Source: Myxococcales bacterium
GTDB taxonomy: Bacteria; Myxococcota_A; UBA9160; SMWR01
Length of the DNA: 64,000 nucleotides
NCBI GenBank assembly: GCA_022561775.1
Contig: JADFQO010000009.1
Span: forward strand, 28,496-92,495
Direction: 5' to 3'
This document shows positions 25,955 through 35,740 of the stretch, piece after piece (the stretch's first letter is position 1; every line of letters starts with the position of its first letter). The notes under the pieces are model-generated. The model was not told the DNA's origin. It saw nothing but the letters and a program-made list of their open reading frames with translations, and ran no database searches. The position numbers and the translations under genes are program-made.

Positions 25955-27352
25955 TTGCCGCCGAACCCCACCGAAAGGCGACTCTCCAGCGCAAAGAAGG
26001 CGGTCTACGCACTCGGAGACCACACCGTGAACCTCGTGCTGTCCGCCATCGCCCTGCTCTACTTCAAGTTCCTGATGGAATACGGCGGGCTGAGTCCGTT
26101 TCTGGCGGGTCTCGTGATTTGGGTCGCCCGCATCGTCGACGCGTTTACAGATCCAGGAATGGGGCGACTCTCGGACATGACGCGTTGGCGCGCCGGGCGA
26201 AGGCGCCCCTACTTCTTGATCGGAGCCCTGCCCTTCGGGCTCTTCTTTGCGCTGATGTGGTTGAGTGTTCCGTTCGAGTCGCAATCGGCGAGATTTGTCT
26301 ACTACTCATTGACATACGTCTGCGTGAGCCTCGCGATGACATGCATCTCCGTTCCCTATCTCGCGCTGATACCGGAGATGGCGACGGAATACGACGAGCG
26401 AACCTCCTTGAACACGTTTCGCTCGGTGGCTGCGGTGATGGGAACCTTGGTCGCGGTGGGAATGAAGCCCATCGCCGACGCGATTGGAGGCGACTCGGCG
26501 GCCTGGGCGTACACGGCGGCCGTGACCGCTGTGTGGCTGGTCGTTCCATGGTTCGCGGTATACGCGGTGAGTTTTGAACGACCGGGCTACGACAACAGCG
26601 CACCACTGGGATTTCTCGAGGGGATGCGAGCACTCGCCGCGCATCGCGCCTATCGGATACTCTCGATGCTCTACATCCTGGCGCGCATCGCGGTCGATCT
26701 GATCGGCGCGATGCTCCTGCTCTACTTTGTCTATTGGATCGGGCGAGAAGAGGACTTCGCACCGACCATGCTCCTCTTTTTTGCGATGGTGATCCTGGCG
26801 CTTCCCGCTTGGCTCGTGGTCGCGAAAAAACAGGACAAGCGAACGCTCTTCATCGCAGGCGCAGCGTGGTGGAGTGTGATTCAAATCGCGCTGTTTCTGG
26901 GTGATTCGAGTTGGCCGCGTTGGGTCCTGTTCGCGGTACCGTCACTCGCAGCTGTGGGTTACGCGGTCGCGGAGATGATGCCCTGGGCGATGCTCGGAGA
27001 CGTGATCGACGAGGATGAACTCGCGACTGGCGAACGGCGCGAGGGAATGTACGTTGGATTTTTCACCTTCCTCCGGAAGATCGGAGGCGCGACGGCGGTG
27101 CTCGCGATGGGATTGGTGCTGGAGCTTTCGGGTTTCGTCGGTGGCCTCGAACGAACCGAGCAGAACGAGCTGGCGTTGTTGTCGATCCGGACGATGACGT
27201 CGCTGGTTCCAATGGCGGTCCTGCTACTCGCGATCGCGGTCGCGACCCGGTATCCGCTGACCCGAGAAAACCACGCGAGAATCCTCAGCGCACTCGTGCT
27301 GCGACGGCAGGAGGCCCGAGAGACGACGAACGCGGGGGGAGCTTCGCGCTAG
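25955..27352 (+). CDS. GPH-family (MFS_2) cation symporter
   Basis: 465 residues from the TTG at 25955, chosen because a perfect GAGGAG lies 8 nt upstream. About twelve membrane helices, with the GPH-family loop GRLSDMTRWRAGRRRPY after the second pair. GPH proteins take up glycosides, pentoses or other organic solutes with Na+ or H+; eukaryotic relatives carry lipids (MFSD2A). The substrate is not determinable. Its stop codon lies at the start of a hairpin repeat. Confidence 0.85.
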   Translation: MPPNPTERRLSSAKKAVYALGDHTVNLVLSAIALLYFKFLMEYGGLSPFLAGLVIWVARIVDAFTDPGMGRLSDMTRWRAGRRRPYFLIGALPFGLFFALMWLSVPFESQSARFVYYSLTYVCVSLAMTCISVPYLALIPEMATEYDERTSLNTFRSVAAVMGTLVAVGMKPIADAIGGDSAAWAYTAAVTAVWLVVPWFAVYAVSFERPGYDNSAPLGFLEGMRALAAHRAYRILSMLYILARIAVDLIGAMLLLYFVYWIGREEDFAPTMLLFFAMVILALPAWLVVAKKQDKRTLFIAGAAWWSVIQIALFLGDSSWPRWVLFAVPSLAAVGYAVAEMMPWAMLGDVIDEDELATGERREGMYVGFFTFLRKIGGATAVLAMGLVLELSGFVGGLERTEQNELALLSIRTMTSLVPMAVLLLAIAVATRYPLTRENHARILSALVLRRQEARETTNAGGASR

Positions 27353-27384
27353 CGTCGCGTGACCCATCCTGGGTCACGCTCCTA
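27350..27384 (+). repeat. Dispersed hairpin repeat, family 1 (half element)
   Basis: The core is TAGCGTCGCG, a perfect hairpin (GTGACCCA, TCC loop, TGGGTCAC) and CGCTCCTA. It corresponds to the second half of the full element and includes the TAG stop of the GPH transporter on one strand and the TAG stop of the convergent hydrolase on the other. With no T-tract on either strand, it is not a classical terminator but could act on both transcripts. Confidence 0.7.
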
Positions 27385-28839
27385 CAGCGCTAGCGCAGCG
27401 GCACGCAGACCTTCCTCGACGAGCAGGCGGACACTCGGGTGAGCGCGGAATGTCATATGCCCGCCCTGATACCACTCGATGCGCGGGCGATCCCAGTGTT
27501 CCCAGAGTCGGACCGCCTGCCCGGACGACACGAGTCGATCGGCGACCGCGGCGAACAGGAATCGGCGCTCGAGGGGCAACCGGGGTTCGAGGGCGAGGGG
27601 AGACACCACCCTCATGATTTCGGCCATGCGATCGGCGTCGAGATTTTCGGGCTCCCGATCACGAGTGGCGAACAGCAAACCGTGCCGAACCATCACACCC
27701 GGTATATCCACGAGGGGAATGCCCACAATTGCGCAGGCGAGATCGTCGTCGAGGGTGGACAACAATGCTGCGTTGTACCCCCCCAGTGAAAGGCCGAATA
27801 CGCCGATCTTGGATTCCGACTCGGCGCGAACCCAACCGAGAATCCGTCGGATGTCCCAGATCGCCTGCGCCTCGGCGTGCGCGCAGTCGAGTATGTCGCC
27901 GGCGAGAAAACCATCCCCGCTCCTACGGCCGATCTTGCGGGCACCGTGAAGCGGAAGAACCGGAAGGACGAGATTCAATCCGAGCCCGTGGTGGAGCCAA
28001 TCCGGCGGGAACGCGAGCAGATCGACCCCCGCAGTACCCATCTGGTAGCCGTGAATACAGACCAACCAGGGCCGGTTGGCATCGCGGTGGCGCAATACCC
28101 AGGCGCGAGCGGTCCGATTGGCTTCGTAGGAAAGCCAGCGATCTCGCCCGGGTTCATCGGAATGGGGTTCGAAGCCGCTCTCGAAAATGAGCTGTTCGTA
28201 ATCGATCCCGCGAACACGCGCCGCACGCAGCGTCGGCGAAACCAGCGCTGGAGGCACGCTGTGGTAGCCCGCGGGCTTTTCGAGCCAACCTCTTTCTTCG
28301 AAGAGTTCCCGCGCGGCCGACATCTCGGCGTTGATACGCGCCACCTCACCTCGCCGGGGAGCGGGAAGAAATGGCAGCACCGACGCGAGCATCGCCTCGT
28401 CGGCGGCAACCTCTGCCGACAACCGGATCGCTGGGATCGGCGCGGGGACGCCATCGCTGGGAGGTTCCGCGAGCAGCGAGTGGGCGCCCACCGCCGTAAA
28501 ACTCCAGGCCGAGAGGCCCATCAACAAAAATCCCGCCCAGAAGCCAATCGCGAAGAGCGCGGGCAGCGCGATGACCGCCCCGAGCAGACCGCCAAACGCG
28601 GCGTAGTGGGTGATTCGCCGATCGCCGGGCACGAGCAGCAGCGCGCCACCCGATACCAGCAGAAGACATCCCGGCAGTGCAGCGAGCAGCGTGAAGAAGA
28701 TGCCGTGTCCCGGGGCGATCCACAGCCAGCTCAATCCGGACAGCAGGGGCACCCAGGCGGCTTTCGGGAAACGCGCTTGTTCGGGCAAGGAGATCCTCCA
28801 TCTCGTGGGTCCGGCGACGCGAGCGACGAGTGGGCGCAT
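27382..28839 (-). CDS. Alpha/beta hydrolase with N-terminal membrane domain
   Basis: 485 residues. The first about 125 residues contain three to four hydrophobic helices; the C-terminal about 300 residues are an alpha/beta hydrolase with the oxyanion segment IHGYQMG, the nucleophile elbow GLSLGG, and a late GGHMTF carrying the catalytic His. An esterase or lipase at the inner membrane is likely, acting on an unknown substrate. Convergent with the GPH transporter. Confidence 0.75.
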   Translation of the reverse strand: MRPLVARVAGPTRWRISLPEQARFPKAAWVPLLSGLSWLWIAPGHGIFFTLLAALPGCLLLVSGGALLLVPGDRRITHYAAFGGLLGAVIALPALFAIGFWAGFLLMGLSAWSFTAVGAHSLLAEPPSDGVPAPIPAIRLSAEVAADEAMLASVLPFLPAPRRGEVARINAEMSAARELFEERGWLEKPAGYHSVPPALVSPTLRAARVRGIDYEQLIFESGFEPHSDEPGRDRWLSYEANRTARAWVLRHRDANRPWLVCIHGYQMGTAGVDLLAFPPDWLHHGLGLNLVLPVLPLHGARKIGRRSGDGFLAGDILDCAHAEAQAIWDIRRILGWVRAESESKIGVFGLSLGGYNAALLSTLDDDLACAIVGIPLVDIPGVMVRHGLLFATRDREPENLDADRMAEIMRVVSPLALEPRLPLERRFLFAAVADRLVSSGQAVRLWEHWDRPRIEWYQGGHMTFRAHPSVRLLVEEGLRAAALAL

Positions 28840-28915
28840 CGGCCCCCTACGACCGGGCCCCGGGCGAGACGATACCCTGCGGGGCTCGAATCGTCATGGT
28901 GTCGCAAGACCGCGG

Positions 28916-30247
28916 TTAAAACAGATCGGCGATCGTCCTGAAGGTGCTCGGAATCGCGTCGTAAACCAACACGAAGAACAGGAAGGCGGGCACCGCATAG
29001 CGAAGCAGAGTTCGCCAGCTTCCGAACCAGGCAAAACTGGCTGCACCTTCTCTCGCTTCTTCGATCGGCCCGGCCATCACCCATCCCACGAAAATCGAGA
29101 GCGCAAAGCCGCCTCCGAGCAGCAGAATGTTGTTGGCAACCTGATCGACGGCTCCAAGGATCTCCGTGCTCCACGCAGACGGCGCGCCGAGAGCGGCAAT
29201 CGCAATGCCCAGCAAGACGCCCGCCCGACGACGCGACCAGCCGAGACCGTCCATTGTGGAACTCACCACGACCTCCAGCAGTGAGATTGCGGATGTCAAG
29301 GCGCCGACAATGAGAGCCACAAAAAAGAGAACGCCAACGACGCGACCCACGCACCCCATCTCGGCGAATGCCTTGGGGAGCGTGATGAAGAGCGCCCCCA
29401 CCGTACTCGCGCTGACATCGGCGGACAGGCCCAGCGCGAAGATCATCGGAAACACCACCAATCCGGCGATGAATGCGATCGAGATGTCTGCGCCGGCGAT
29501 GATCACCGACGCCCTCGGCAGATTGACGTCGCGGCCGAGATAGCTCGCGAAGGTGAGCATCGCCCCCATACCGAGGCTGAGACTGAAAAACGCCTGGCCG
29601 GCGGCATCCTTGAGAGCGTCGAGGGACCGGAGCTTCGAAAAATCGGCCGCTAGATAATACGTGTAGCCCGCGCTGGCACCGTCCAATGTTGCCGCGTAGA
29701 CGGCGAGGCCCACGACGAGCGCGAAGAGCATCGGCATCAACAGCATCGAGGTTCGCTCGATGCCGCGGCTCACGCCTCTGACCACGACGAATACCGTGAA
29801 CGCCATGAACGCCAGGTGATATCCGAAGGCGTCCCAACCCGAGGCCACCTCACCAAAACGCTCCGCGGCGTTGGGATCGAAGCCCGAGGCAATCGCAGCC
29901 AACCCATAACGCAGCGCCCAACCCGCGATCACCGCGTAGTAGGAGAGGATCAGGAAACCGGCGCTGACGAAGACCAGACCCAACGGCTTCCACAGTCTCC
30001 CGCCGTAGTGGGTGAGCGCCTGAATGGGGCTCTTCTGTGATCCCCGACCGAGGACGAGTTCGGCCAGCAGCACCGGCAGCCCGACGAGCAGCGTGACCGC
30101 CAGGTAGAGGATCACGAAGGCCGCGCCCCCATTCTCGGCAGCGAGGTAGGAAAAGCGCCACATGTTGCCAAGCCCGACCGCGGATCCAATCGCGGCCAAG
30201 ACGAACCCGCGCCTACTCGTCCACTGCTCTCTCGGGCCGCCGGCCAT
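28916..30247 (-). CDS. Sodium-dependent transporter, NSS/SNF family
   Basis: 443 residues from the ATG at 30247, which has an AGGGGGAA ribosome site; the open frame extends 19 codons further without support. The first helix carries the family signature GFVLAAIGSAVGLGNMWRF, followed by NGGAAFVILYL. NSS proteins import amino acids or related solutes with sodium, and bacterial members often have 11 helices, which the length suits. Substrate unknown. Confidence 0.9.
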   Translation of the reverse strand: MAGGPREQWTSRRGFVLAAIGSAVGLGNMWRFSYLAAENGGAAFVILYLAVTLLVGLPVLLAELVLGRGSQKSPIQALTHYGGRLWKPLGLVFVSAGFLILSYYAVIAGWALRYGLAAIASGFDPNAAERFGEVASGWDAFGYHLAFMAFTVFVVVRGVSRGIERTSMLLMPMLFALVVGLAVYAATLDGASAGYTYYLAADFSKLRSLDALKDAAGQAFFSLSLGMGAMLTFASYLGRDVNLPRASVIIAGADISIAFIAGLVVFPMIFALGLSADVSASTVGALFITLPKAFAEMGCVGRVVGVLFFVALIVGALTSAISLLEVVVSSTMDGLGWSRRRAGVLLGIAIAALGAPSAWSTEILGAVDQVANNILLLGGGFALSIFVGWVMAGPIEEAREGAASFAWFGSWRTLLRYAVPAFLFFVLVYDAIPSTFRTIADLF

Positions 30248-30495
30248 CGATGGTTCCCCCTCGCTGTTGCGGCAGGTTGGCGCTTGGGGGGAGGCGAATC
30301 GCACGCCCTAGCCGCGAAGAGCGGCGTGCGAATCATACACGGGTGGATCGAGAATCGCCCGATCAGCAAAGCCCACGGCCCGACCCGCGACATGCGTCAA
30401 AAGTGATACGATGCCCGCAGCCATTGCGAGGAATTTCATGAGCGCAATCATCGAACGCCGCGCGAACGCAGCCGCAACTCGAATCTGAGCCCGCC

Positions 30496-33084
30496 ATGGC
30501 CCCCCGCACGCCTCGCCACCGACTCGATCCGGATGTCCGGCCGCAACGCGTGCACGTCCACGTCGAGGTCGACCCGCAGCAAGGCAGTGCGTTTCGTGGC
30601 GAGGTCGCACTCGAGATCGAGCTCGAGAGGAGCCGCCGCTCCATCCGCCTTCACGCGGTCGATCTAAAGCTGTCGAAAGCGAGAATCGAGATCGCGGGCC
30701 GGGTCCGCCGCGGGCGCGTAACGAAACTCCCCGCGACCGGGATGATCGCGGTCCATTTCGACAAAAGCGTGCCCGCCGGAACGGCCGTGCTGCGCCTCGG
30801 ATTCGCCGGTCGGCTGCGCAAGGACCTCTGTGGCCTCTACGGCGTCTCGGTGGGAACACGCCGTTACGCGTTTACGCAGTTAGAAGCCGCGGACGCGCGC
30901 AAATTTTTTCCGTGCTTCGACGAGCCCTCGCTGAAGGCCCGTTTCTCGATCTCCGTCACGACCGGTGCCGCCAACAAGGTGCTTTCGAACGGGACGGTGC
31001 GCAGGACCGAGCGACACGCGGACGGTCGCAAGACCGTCCATTTCGCGGAGACGCCGCCGCTTTCGACCTACCTGATCGCCCTCGCCGTCGGGGATCTCGA
31101 AGCTTCGAAACCCGTTTCATTGGGTCCGACCGAGATTCGCATCTGGCACACGCCCGGGAAGCGCGCGCAGACGTCGTTCGGGCTGGAGGCGGCGCGCGAG
31201 TGTCTGCAGCGGCTCGAGCGCTACTTCGGCCTCCCCTACCCCTATTCGAAGCTCGATCTCGTGGCGGTGCCAGACTTCGAATTCGGCGCAATGGAGAACG
31301 CCGGTGCGGTCTTCTTTCGCGAGACCCTGCTGCTGATCGACGCCAGGAGAGCCACGCTGAACGAGAAGAAAAGAGCAGCCGAGGTCATTTGTCACGAACT
31401 CGCCCACATGTGGTACGGCGACCTGGTCACGATGGCGTGGTGGGACGATCTCTGGCTCAACGAAGCGTTTGCGACGTGGATGGCATTTACCATCGTCGAC
31501 GACTGGAAGCCGGAATGGAAGATGTGGCTCGACTTCCAGCACGGGACGGCCTCCGCACTCGAACTCGACGCGCTCCAACACACGCACCCGATCTACTGCC
31601 GCGTGCGCACGCCCGAAGAAGCAGACGAGAATTTCGATCGGATCACCTACGAAAAGGGAGCAGCCGTCGTCCGCATGATCGAACGCTATCTCGGCGCCGC
31701 GACGTTCCGCCGCGGCGTTCGCAGCTACATCCGCAAACACCGAGAACGCAACACTGTCGCAGAAGATCTATGGAACGCACTTTCCGAAGCATCGGGGGAA
31801 GATGTGGGGTCCCTGGTTCGACCGTGGATCGAGCAGGAGGGTTACCCGGTCGTCGAGATTCGCCGCGCGAAATCTGGCGGGCGCCCCGTGCTCGAATTTC
31901 GCCAGCGGCGTTTTCTCGAGCAAGGCGCCCGCAAACGCGCGGGATCCCGAAAACCTGCCACGCGCTGGCCGATTCCCTGGGTGGGGCGAATCGGTGTCGG
32001 ACGCAAGGGTGGGCGAGGAAGGCTCGAGCGACGCCTGCTGAGCGCAGCGACAAACCGAATCCCGCTGAAACACACGCCGCGCTTCATCTACGGGAATGCG
32101 AACGAGGGCGGATTCTTTCGCCCGTTGCACGATGCCAACGAGATCCGCCGACTGTCCGAGTCGCTCGGATCGCTCGAGGCAGTGGAGCGGATGGGGTTGA
32201 TCGACCATCAATGGGCGCTGGTGCGAGCTGGCCGATCGAAGATCGGATCGATGCTCGAGCTGGCCGGCGGCTTCACGCGCGAATCCGACGCCGACGTGCT
32301 CACGACGCTACGCAAACCGCTGTCGTTCATCACAGGCTCCCTGATCCCGGACGCGGCACCGGCGTGCAGCGCCCCGATGCAGGCGTGGCTTCTCGACCAC
32401 TTCGAACAACCCTTTGCGCGATTGGGATGGGAGCCGACCGCGCAAGAACCAGACGAGGCTCGATTGAGACGCGCGGTCCTGCTGGGCATCGTCGGCGGCA
32501 TCGGCGAATCGCCCCGCGTCCTCGAAATGTCGGAGCGCCATTGCGATCGCTACCTCGCCGACCGCCGCTCAATCGATGCGAATCTCGCAGACGCGGTCGT
32601 TTCACTCGGAGCGCGGGTGGGCGATGCGGCGCTTTATCGACGCTTCGTCGACGCCGCGATGACATCTGCAAACGCCCAGGAAAAGCGCCGCTTTCTGCTC
32701 GCGCTGGGTGATTTCCGCGATGAGAAACTCATCGACAGGACCCTGACGTTTGCGCTGACCGACGCAGTTGCGACCCAGGACGTGGCGTTTCTGCTGATGC
32801 GCCTTTTTGCCAACCCCGCGGCGCGCGAACGCACCTGGGCATTCATGGTGCGCCGCTGGGATCGCATCCTCAAACGGGTGCCCCCTCATCTGTGCAGCCA
32901 TCTGATCGAAATGACACCCGCGCTGCTCACGAATGACTACAGGCGCGAAGTCGCAAAGTTCTTCCGCGCAAATCCGGTACCCACCGGCGAGCGCGCGCTG
33001 CGTCAGGCCCTCGAGCGCTTCGCCTGGTACAGGGGTTTCCGGAGCCAGGCGGCGAAGGGCCTGGCCCAATGGCTGGAGGTTTGA
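30496..33084 (+). CDS. M1-family metalloaminopeptidase
   Basis: 862 residues. The exopeptidase motif GAMENAG precedes the zinc site HELAH (His300, Glu301, His304) with the third ligand Glu323 in WLNEAF. The C-terminal about 400 residues are helical, as in ERAP/PepN-type enzymes. It removes N-terminal residues from peptides. No signal peptide is seen, so it is probably cytoplasmic. Divergent from the NSS transporter across 248 bp. Confidence 0.92.
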   Translation: MAPRTPRHRLDPDVRPQRVHVHVEVDPQQGSAFRGEVALEIELERSRRSIRLHAVDLKLSKARIEIAGRVRRGRVTKLPATGMIAVHFDKSVPAGTAVLRLGFAGRLRKDLCGLYGVSVGTRRYAFTQLEAADARKFFPCFDEPSLKARFSISVTTGAANKVLSNGTVRRTERHADGRKTVHFAETPPLSTYLIALAVGDLEASKPVSLGPTEIRIWHTPGKRAQTSFGLEAARECLQRLERYFGLPYPYSKLDLVAVPDFEFGAMENAGAVFFRETLLLIDARRATLNEKKRAAEVICHELAHMWYGDLVTMAWWDDLWLNEAFATWMAFTIVDDWKPEWKMWLDFQHGTASALELDALQHTHPIYCRVRTPEEADENFDRITYEKGAAVVRMIERYLGAATFRRGVRSYIRKHRERNTVAEDLWNALSEASGEDVGSLVRPWIEQEGYPVVEIRRAKSGGRPVLEFRQRRFLEQGARKRAGSRKPATRWPIPWVGRIGVGRKGGRGRLERRLLSAATNRIPLKHTPRFIYGNANEGGFFRPLHDANEIRRLSESLGSLEAVERMGLIDHQWALVRAGRSKIGSMLELAGGFTRESDADVLTTLRKPLSFITGSLIPDAAPACSAPMQAWLLDHFEQPFARLGWEPTAQEPDEARLRRAVLLGIVGGIGESPRVLEMSERHCDRYLADRRSIDANLADAVVSLGARVGDAALYRRFVDAAMTSANAQEKRRFLLALGDFRDEKLIDRTLTFALTDAVATQDVAFLLMRLFANPAARERTWAFMVRRWDRILKRVPPHLCSHLIEMTPALLTNDYRREVAKFFRANPVPTGERALRQALERFAWYRGFRSQAAKGLAQWLEV

Positions 33085-33088
33085 CGCG

Positions 33089-33156
33089 CTAACGGGGGAA
33101 GTCTTCGACTTCCCTTTGCGGCGTCGCGCGACCCCAGCCTGGGGTCACGCTCCTAG
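33089..33156 (+). repeat. Dispersed two-hairpin repeat, family 1 (full element, first of a tandem pair)
   Basis: 68 bp starting CTAACGGG, then hairpin 1 (GGGAAGTC, TTC.. loop, GACTTCCC), TTTGCGGCGTCGCG, hairpin 2 (GACCCCA, GCC, TGGGGTC) and CGCTCCTAG. It begins 4 bp after the stop of the M1 peptidase. Its last CTAG is shared with the next element. Confidence 0.75.
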
Positions 33157-33224
33157 CTGCGCGTTGGCCTCCGGCCAAAGCTTACGCGGCGTCGCGCGAC
33201 CCCAGCCTGGGGTCACGCTCCTAG
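33153..33224 (+). repeat. Dispersed two-hairpin repeat, family 1 (full element, second of a tandem pair)
   Basis: 72 bp sharing CTAG with the previous element. Hairpin 1 is a different palindrome (TTGGCC, TCC, GGCCAA); the joining GCGGCGTCGCG, hairpin 2 and CGCTCCTAG are the same as in the preceding copy. The terminal CTAG contains the stop codon of the gene at 33221-33697 on the opposite strand. Confidence 0.75.
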
Positions 33225-33697
33225 GAGTCGCTGGCGGGGTGCGTTCGATAAAACTGGTCGACGAAATCCATGAAGTCGCGAAGGTGTGGGGGGCGTTTCT
33301 CTTGCCAGAAACGACGCATCACGTTTCGAGAGACGTCAGCCAGATAAGACGACTCCCAGGATTCCCACAAGTCCTCTTCAATCATCGAATTTCGATAGCT
33401 GTAGAAGACGCTCTCGAAATTTCCGAAGACCCGTTCCGCGTAGGCTTCGAATCGAACCCGCTCTTCCTGCGTAAGGTCATCGTAGTCCTCTTCGGCCTTG
33501 AGCACGATGCGGCCCACACTCTCGTTGTCGCTCAGGCTTTCCGCAATCCGCAAGGTGGAATCGACCATATCCTGATGCATGCTCGATCGGACGGCCCGGG
33601 TGTTGTGCCGGATTTGAAGCGAGAGGTAGACGAGCGAAATCACCACCGCGATCGCGCCGATGAACTCGCCCAGGCTTCCCAATTCGCTAAGCGTCAC
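33221..33697 (-). CDS. Membrane-anchored hypothetical protein, 158 aa
   Basis: A GTG at 33697 with a GAGGG site 8 nt upstream gives 158 residues; the open frame continues to 33808 with poor coding character. One N-terminal membrane helix (FIGAIAVVISLVYLSLQIR) is followed by a soluble, mostly helical domain with many charged and aromatic residues. Similar short single-helix proteins are common in marine bacteria but have no assigned function that I know. Divergent from the ABC-class ATPase across 136 bp. Confidence 0.6.
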   Translation of the reverse strand: MTLSELGSLGEFIGAIAVVISLVYLSLQIRHNTRAVRSSMHQDMVDSTLRIAESLSDNESVGRIVLKAEEDYDDLTQEERVRFEAYAERVFGNFESVFYSYRNSMIEEDLWESWESSYLADVSRNVMRRFWQEKRPPHLRDFMDFVDQFYRTHPASDS

Positions 33698-33833
33698 CCT
33701 CGAACCCTCATTCCCGTTCGGCTTCGATTCCCGCTCGACCAGACCATCCGTCTCCAGAGAAGGGCGAGCCGATCCCCTACCCTGCGCCAGTGTCACCACA
33801 TTGGTCACCCATCCGCAAGAGGGGCGGCTTGAA

Positions 33834-35606
33834 ATGCCGAGCTTCGACGAATTGCGCCAGATCCTGGGCCGAATCGACGGGCGGAGTTACAACGCCTACC
33901 ACGAGATTCGTGGCGCGTTCACGCTGCGCTCGTTCACCCTCTTCGTCGACCACGTGCAGGGAGACCCGTATGCAGCGCCGTCGAAGCTCCGGTTGCGGAT
34001 CGACCAGGACTTTGCGGAACTGCCCGAAGAGCTCTACGACAATCCCGTTCGGTGCCTCGCCTTCGAAGATTTTCTGACCCGACGCGTCCACCGCGCGATT
34101 TGCCGCGATGAACGCTCCCGAGCGGAACGCCGGGGCAGCGGCAAGAGCGGACTGGTGCTGGTGGATGTGGGCGGCCAGGAGGTGCTGAAGAGAACCGCGA
34201 CCGTGTTGACCCCAGCGTGGGTCGAAGTCCGCCTGGAGGTCGGACTTCCCGCAAACGGTCGCCGGATCCTGGGGCGCGAGGCGGAGCAGCTGCTCTGCAA
34301 CCAGCTGCTCGCAATCGCCGAAACCTCCCTGGTGCGGCCGCCGGTCGATGAGGCCCGCCATTTCGTCAACTGCATCGAAAATCAAGAGGCGATACGCAAT
34401 CGCCTGCCCTCTCTGGGTCTGATCGCGTTCGTCGGCGACGGCTCCCGCTTGCCCCGGGAAAGCGGCGCGAGCGACCAACCGCTTGCCGGCGAGAGCGCCG
34501 TCGCGTTCGAGGCTCCGGAGTCGCTCCGGGTGAAGATCGATCTGCTCCACCCGATCGAAATCGGCGGATCGGTGTGCCGATCGATCGAGGGGCTCGGCGT
34601 CGGCAAGGGTGTCACGCTGATCGTGGGAGGCGGCTATCACGGCAAGTCGACCCTGCTCGATGCGATCGAGCGCGCGGTCTACCCGCATATCCCAGGCGAC
34701 GGGCGAGAGTGGGTGATCAGCGATCGCGGCCTCGTCAAGATTCGCGCCGAAGACGGCCGACGGGTGGAAGCGGTCGATATCGACGCATTCATTCGCAACC
34801 TCCCGCAAGGCCGCAGCACGACGGCATTTCAGAGTGACGATGCCAGCGGATCGACCAGCCAGGCGGCGAGCCTGGTGGAAGCGCTCGAAGCCGGTGCGTC
34901 GGGCTTGTTGCTCGACGAGGACACATCGGCGACCAATTTCATGGTGCGCGACGCCCGCATGCAGGCGCTAATCCAAAAGGAGCACGAGCCGATCACGCCG
35001 TTCGTGGAGCGCGTCCGCGAGCTCCATGAAGCCCTCTCGGTGTCGACCGTGCTGGTGATGGGCGGTTGCGGCGACTACTTCGACACCGCCGATACGGTGA
35101 TCGCATTGCGAGATTTTCTCCCGCTCGACGTCACCGAAGAGGCGAGGGCAATCGCCGCAAACACCAGCTCGTCACGTCAGAAAGAGGCTGTGAATCCCTT
35201 GGGAGAGATCGCGCGGCGAATTCCGGTGAGGGGTAGCATCGATGCTTCTCGTGGTCGCAGGCAGGTTTCGATCCGAGCGAGTTCGCTCGACCGCATTCAA
35301 TTCGGCCGCTCGGAAATCGATCTGCGCGGAGTCGAGCAACTCGTGGACCGCAGCCAGACCCGAGCCATCGCGGCCGCTATCCACTTCGCGGCAGCGTGCT
35401 TCATCGATGGCGATCGCACGCTGTGCGATGTACTCGACGAACTCGACGAACTCTTCGACAACCGGGGTCTCGATGAACTCGACCCCTTCTACCGCGCAGG
35501 TCGCCACCCTGGAAACTACGCGCGCCCCCGGCGTTTCGAAATTGCTGCGGCGATCAACCGACTGCGCAGCCTGCGGATGCGCCAGTGTGAAAAACGCGAT
35601 TCCTGA
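33834..35606 (+). CDS. ABC-class ATPase family protein (predicted ATPase, DUF2791-type)
   Basis: 590 residues, ATG with an AAGAGGGG site. The P-loop is GGGYHGKSTLLDAI at about residues 262-275. A later LLLDEDTSATNFMVRD block matches the Walker B of the family of stand-alone ABC-class ATPases found widely in bacteria and plants. No membrane helices or transporter partner are seen. The cellular role of this family is not established; an RNA- or nucleotide-related role has been suspected only from fold. Ends 207 bp before the PspC/ECF operon. Confidence 0.82.
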   Translation: MPSFDELRQILGRIDGRSYNAYHEIRGAFTLRSFTLFVDHVQGDPYAAPSKLRLRIDQDFAELPEELYDNPVRCLAFEDFLTRRVHRAICRDERSRAERRGSGKSGLVLVDVGGQEVLKRTATVLTPAWVEVRLEVGLPANGRRILGREAEQLLCNQLLAIAETSLVRPPVDEARHFVNCIENQEAIRNRLPSLGLIAFVGDGSRLPRESGASDQPLAGESAVAFEAPESLRVKIDLLHPIEIGGSVCRSIEGLGVGKGVTLIVGGGYHGKSTLLDAIERAVYPHIPGDGREWVISDRGLVKIRAEDGRRVEAVDIDAFIRNLPQGRSTTAFQSDDASGSTSQAASLVEALEAGASGLLLDEDTSATNFMVRDARMQALIQKEHEPITPFVERVRELHEALSVSTVLVMGGCGDYFDTADTVIALRDFLPLDVTEEARAIAANTSSSRQKEAVNPLGEIARRIPVRGSIDASRGRRQVSIRASSLDRIQFGRSEIDLRGVEQLVDRSQTRAIAAAIHFAAACFIDGDRTLCDVLDELDELFDNRGLDELDPFYRAGRHPGNYARPRRFEIAAAINRLRSLRMRQCEKRDS

Positions 35607-35740
35607 CGCGGATCTGCGCAGCAAACCTACGCGATGGCGAGGATCCGAACCAGCGAAGCCGAACCGCTTTCTGAAAAAATCGCTCGACAAAATGAACCCA
35701 TCAACAGCTCGTGCGTACAACTGGGTAGCTGCTGAGCAGG

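Noticed and set aside
27350..27384. Classical Rho-independent terminator between convergent genes
   Set aside because: The stem is strong but no T-tract follows on either strand; it fits the dispersed repeat family better.
33777..34808. 343-codon minus-strand open frame opposite the ABC-class ATPase
   Set aside because: Antisense shadow of a protein with clear P-loop and Walker B; no domain seen.
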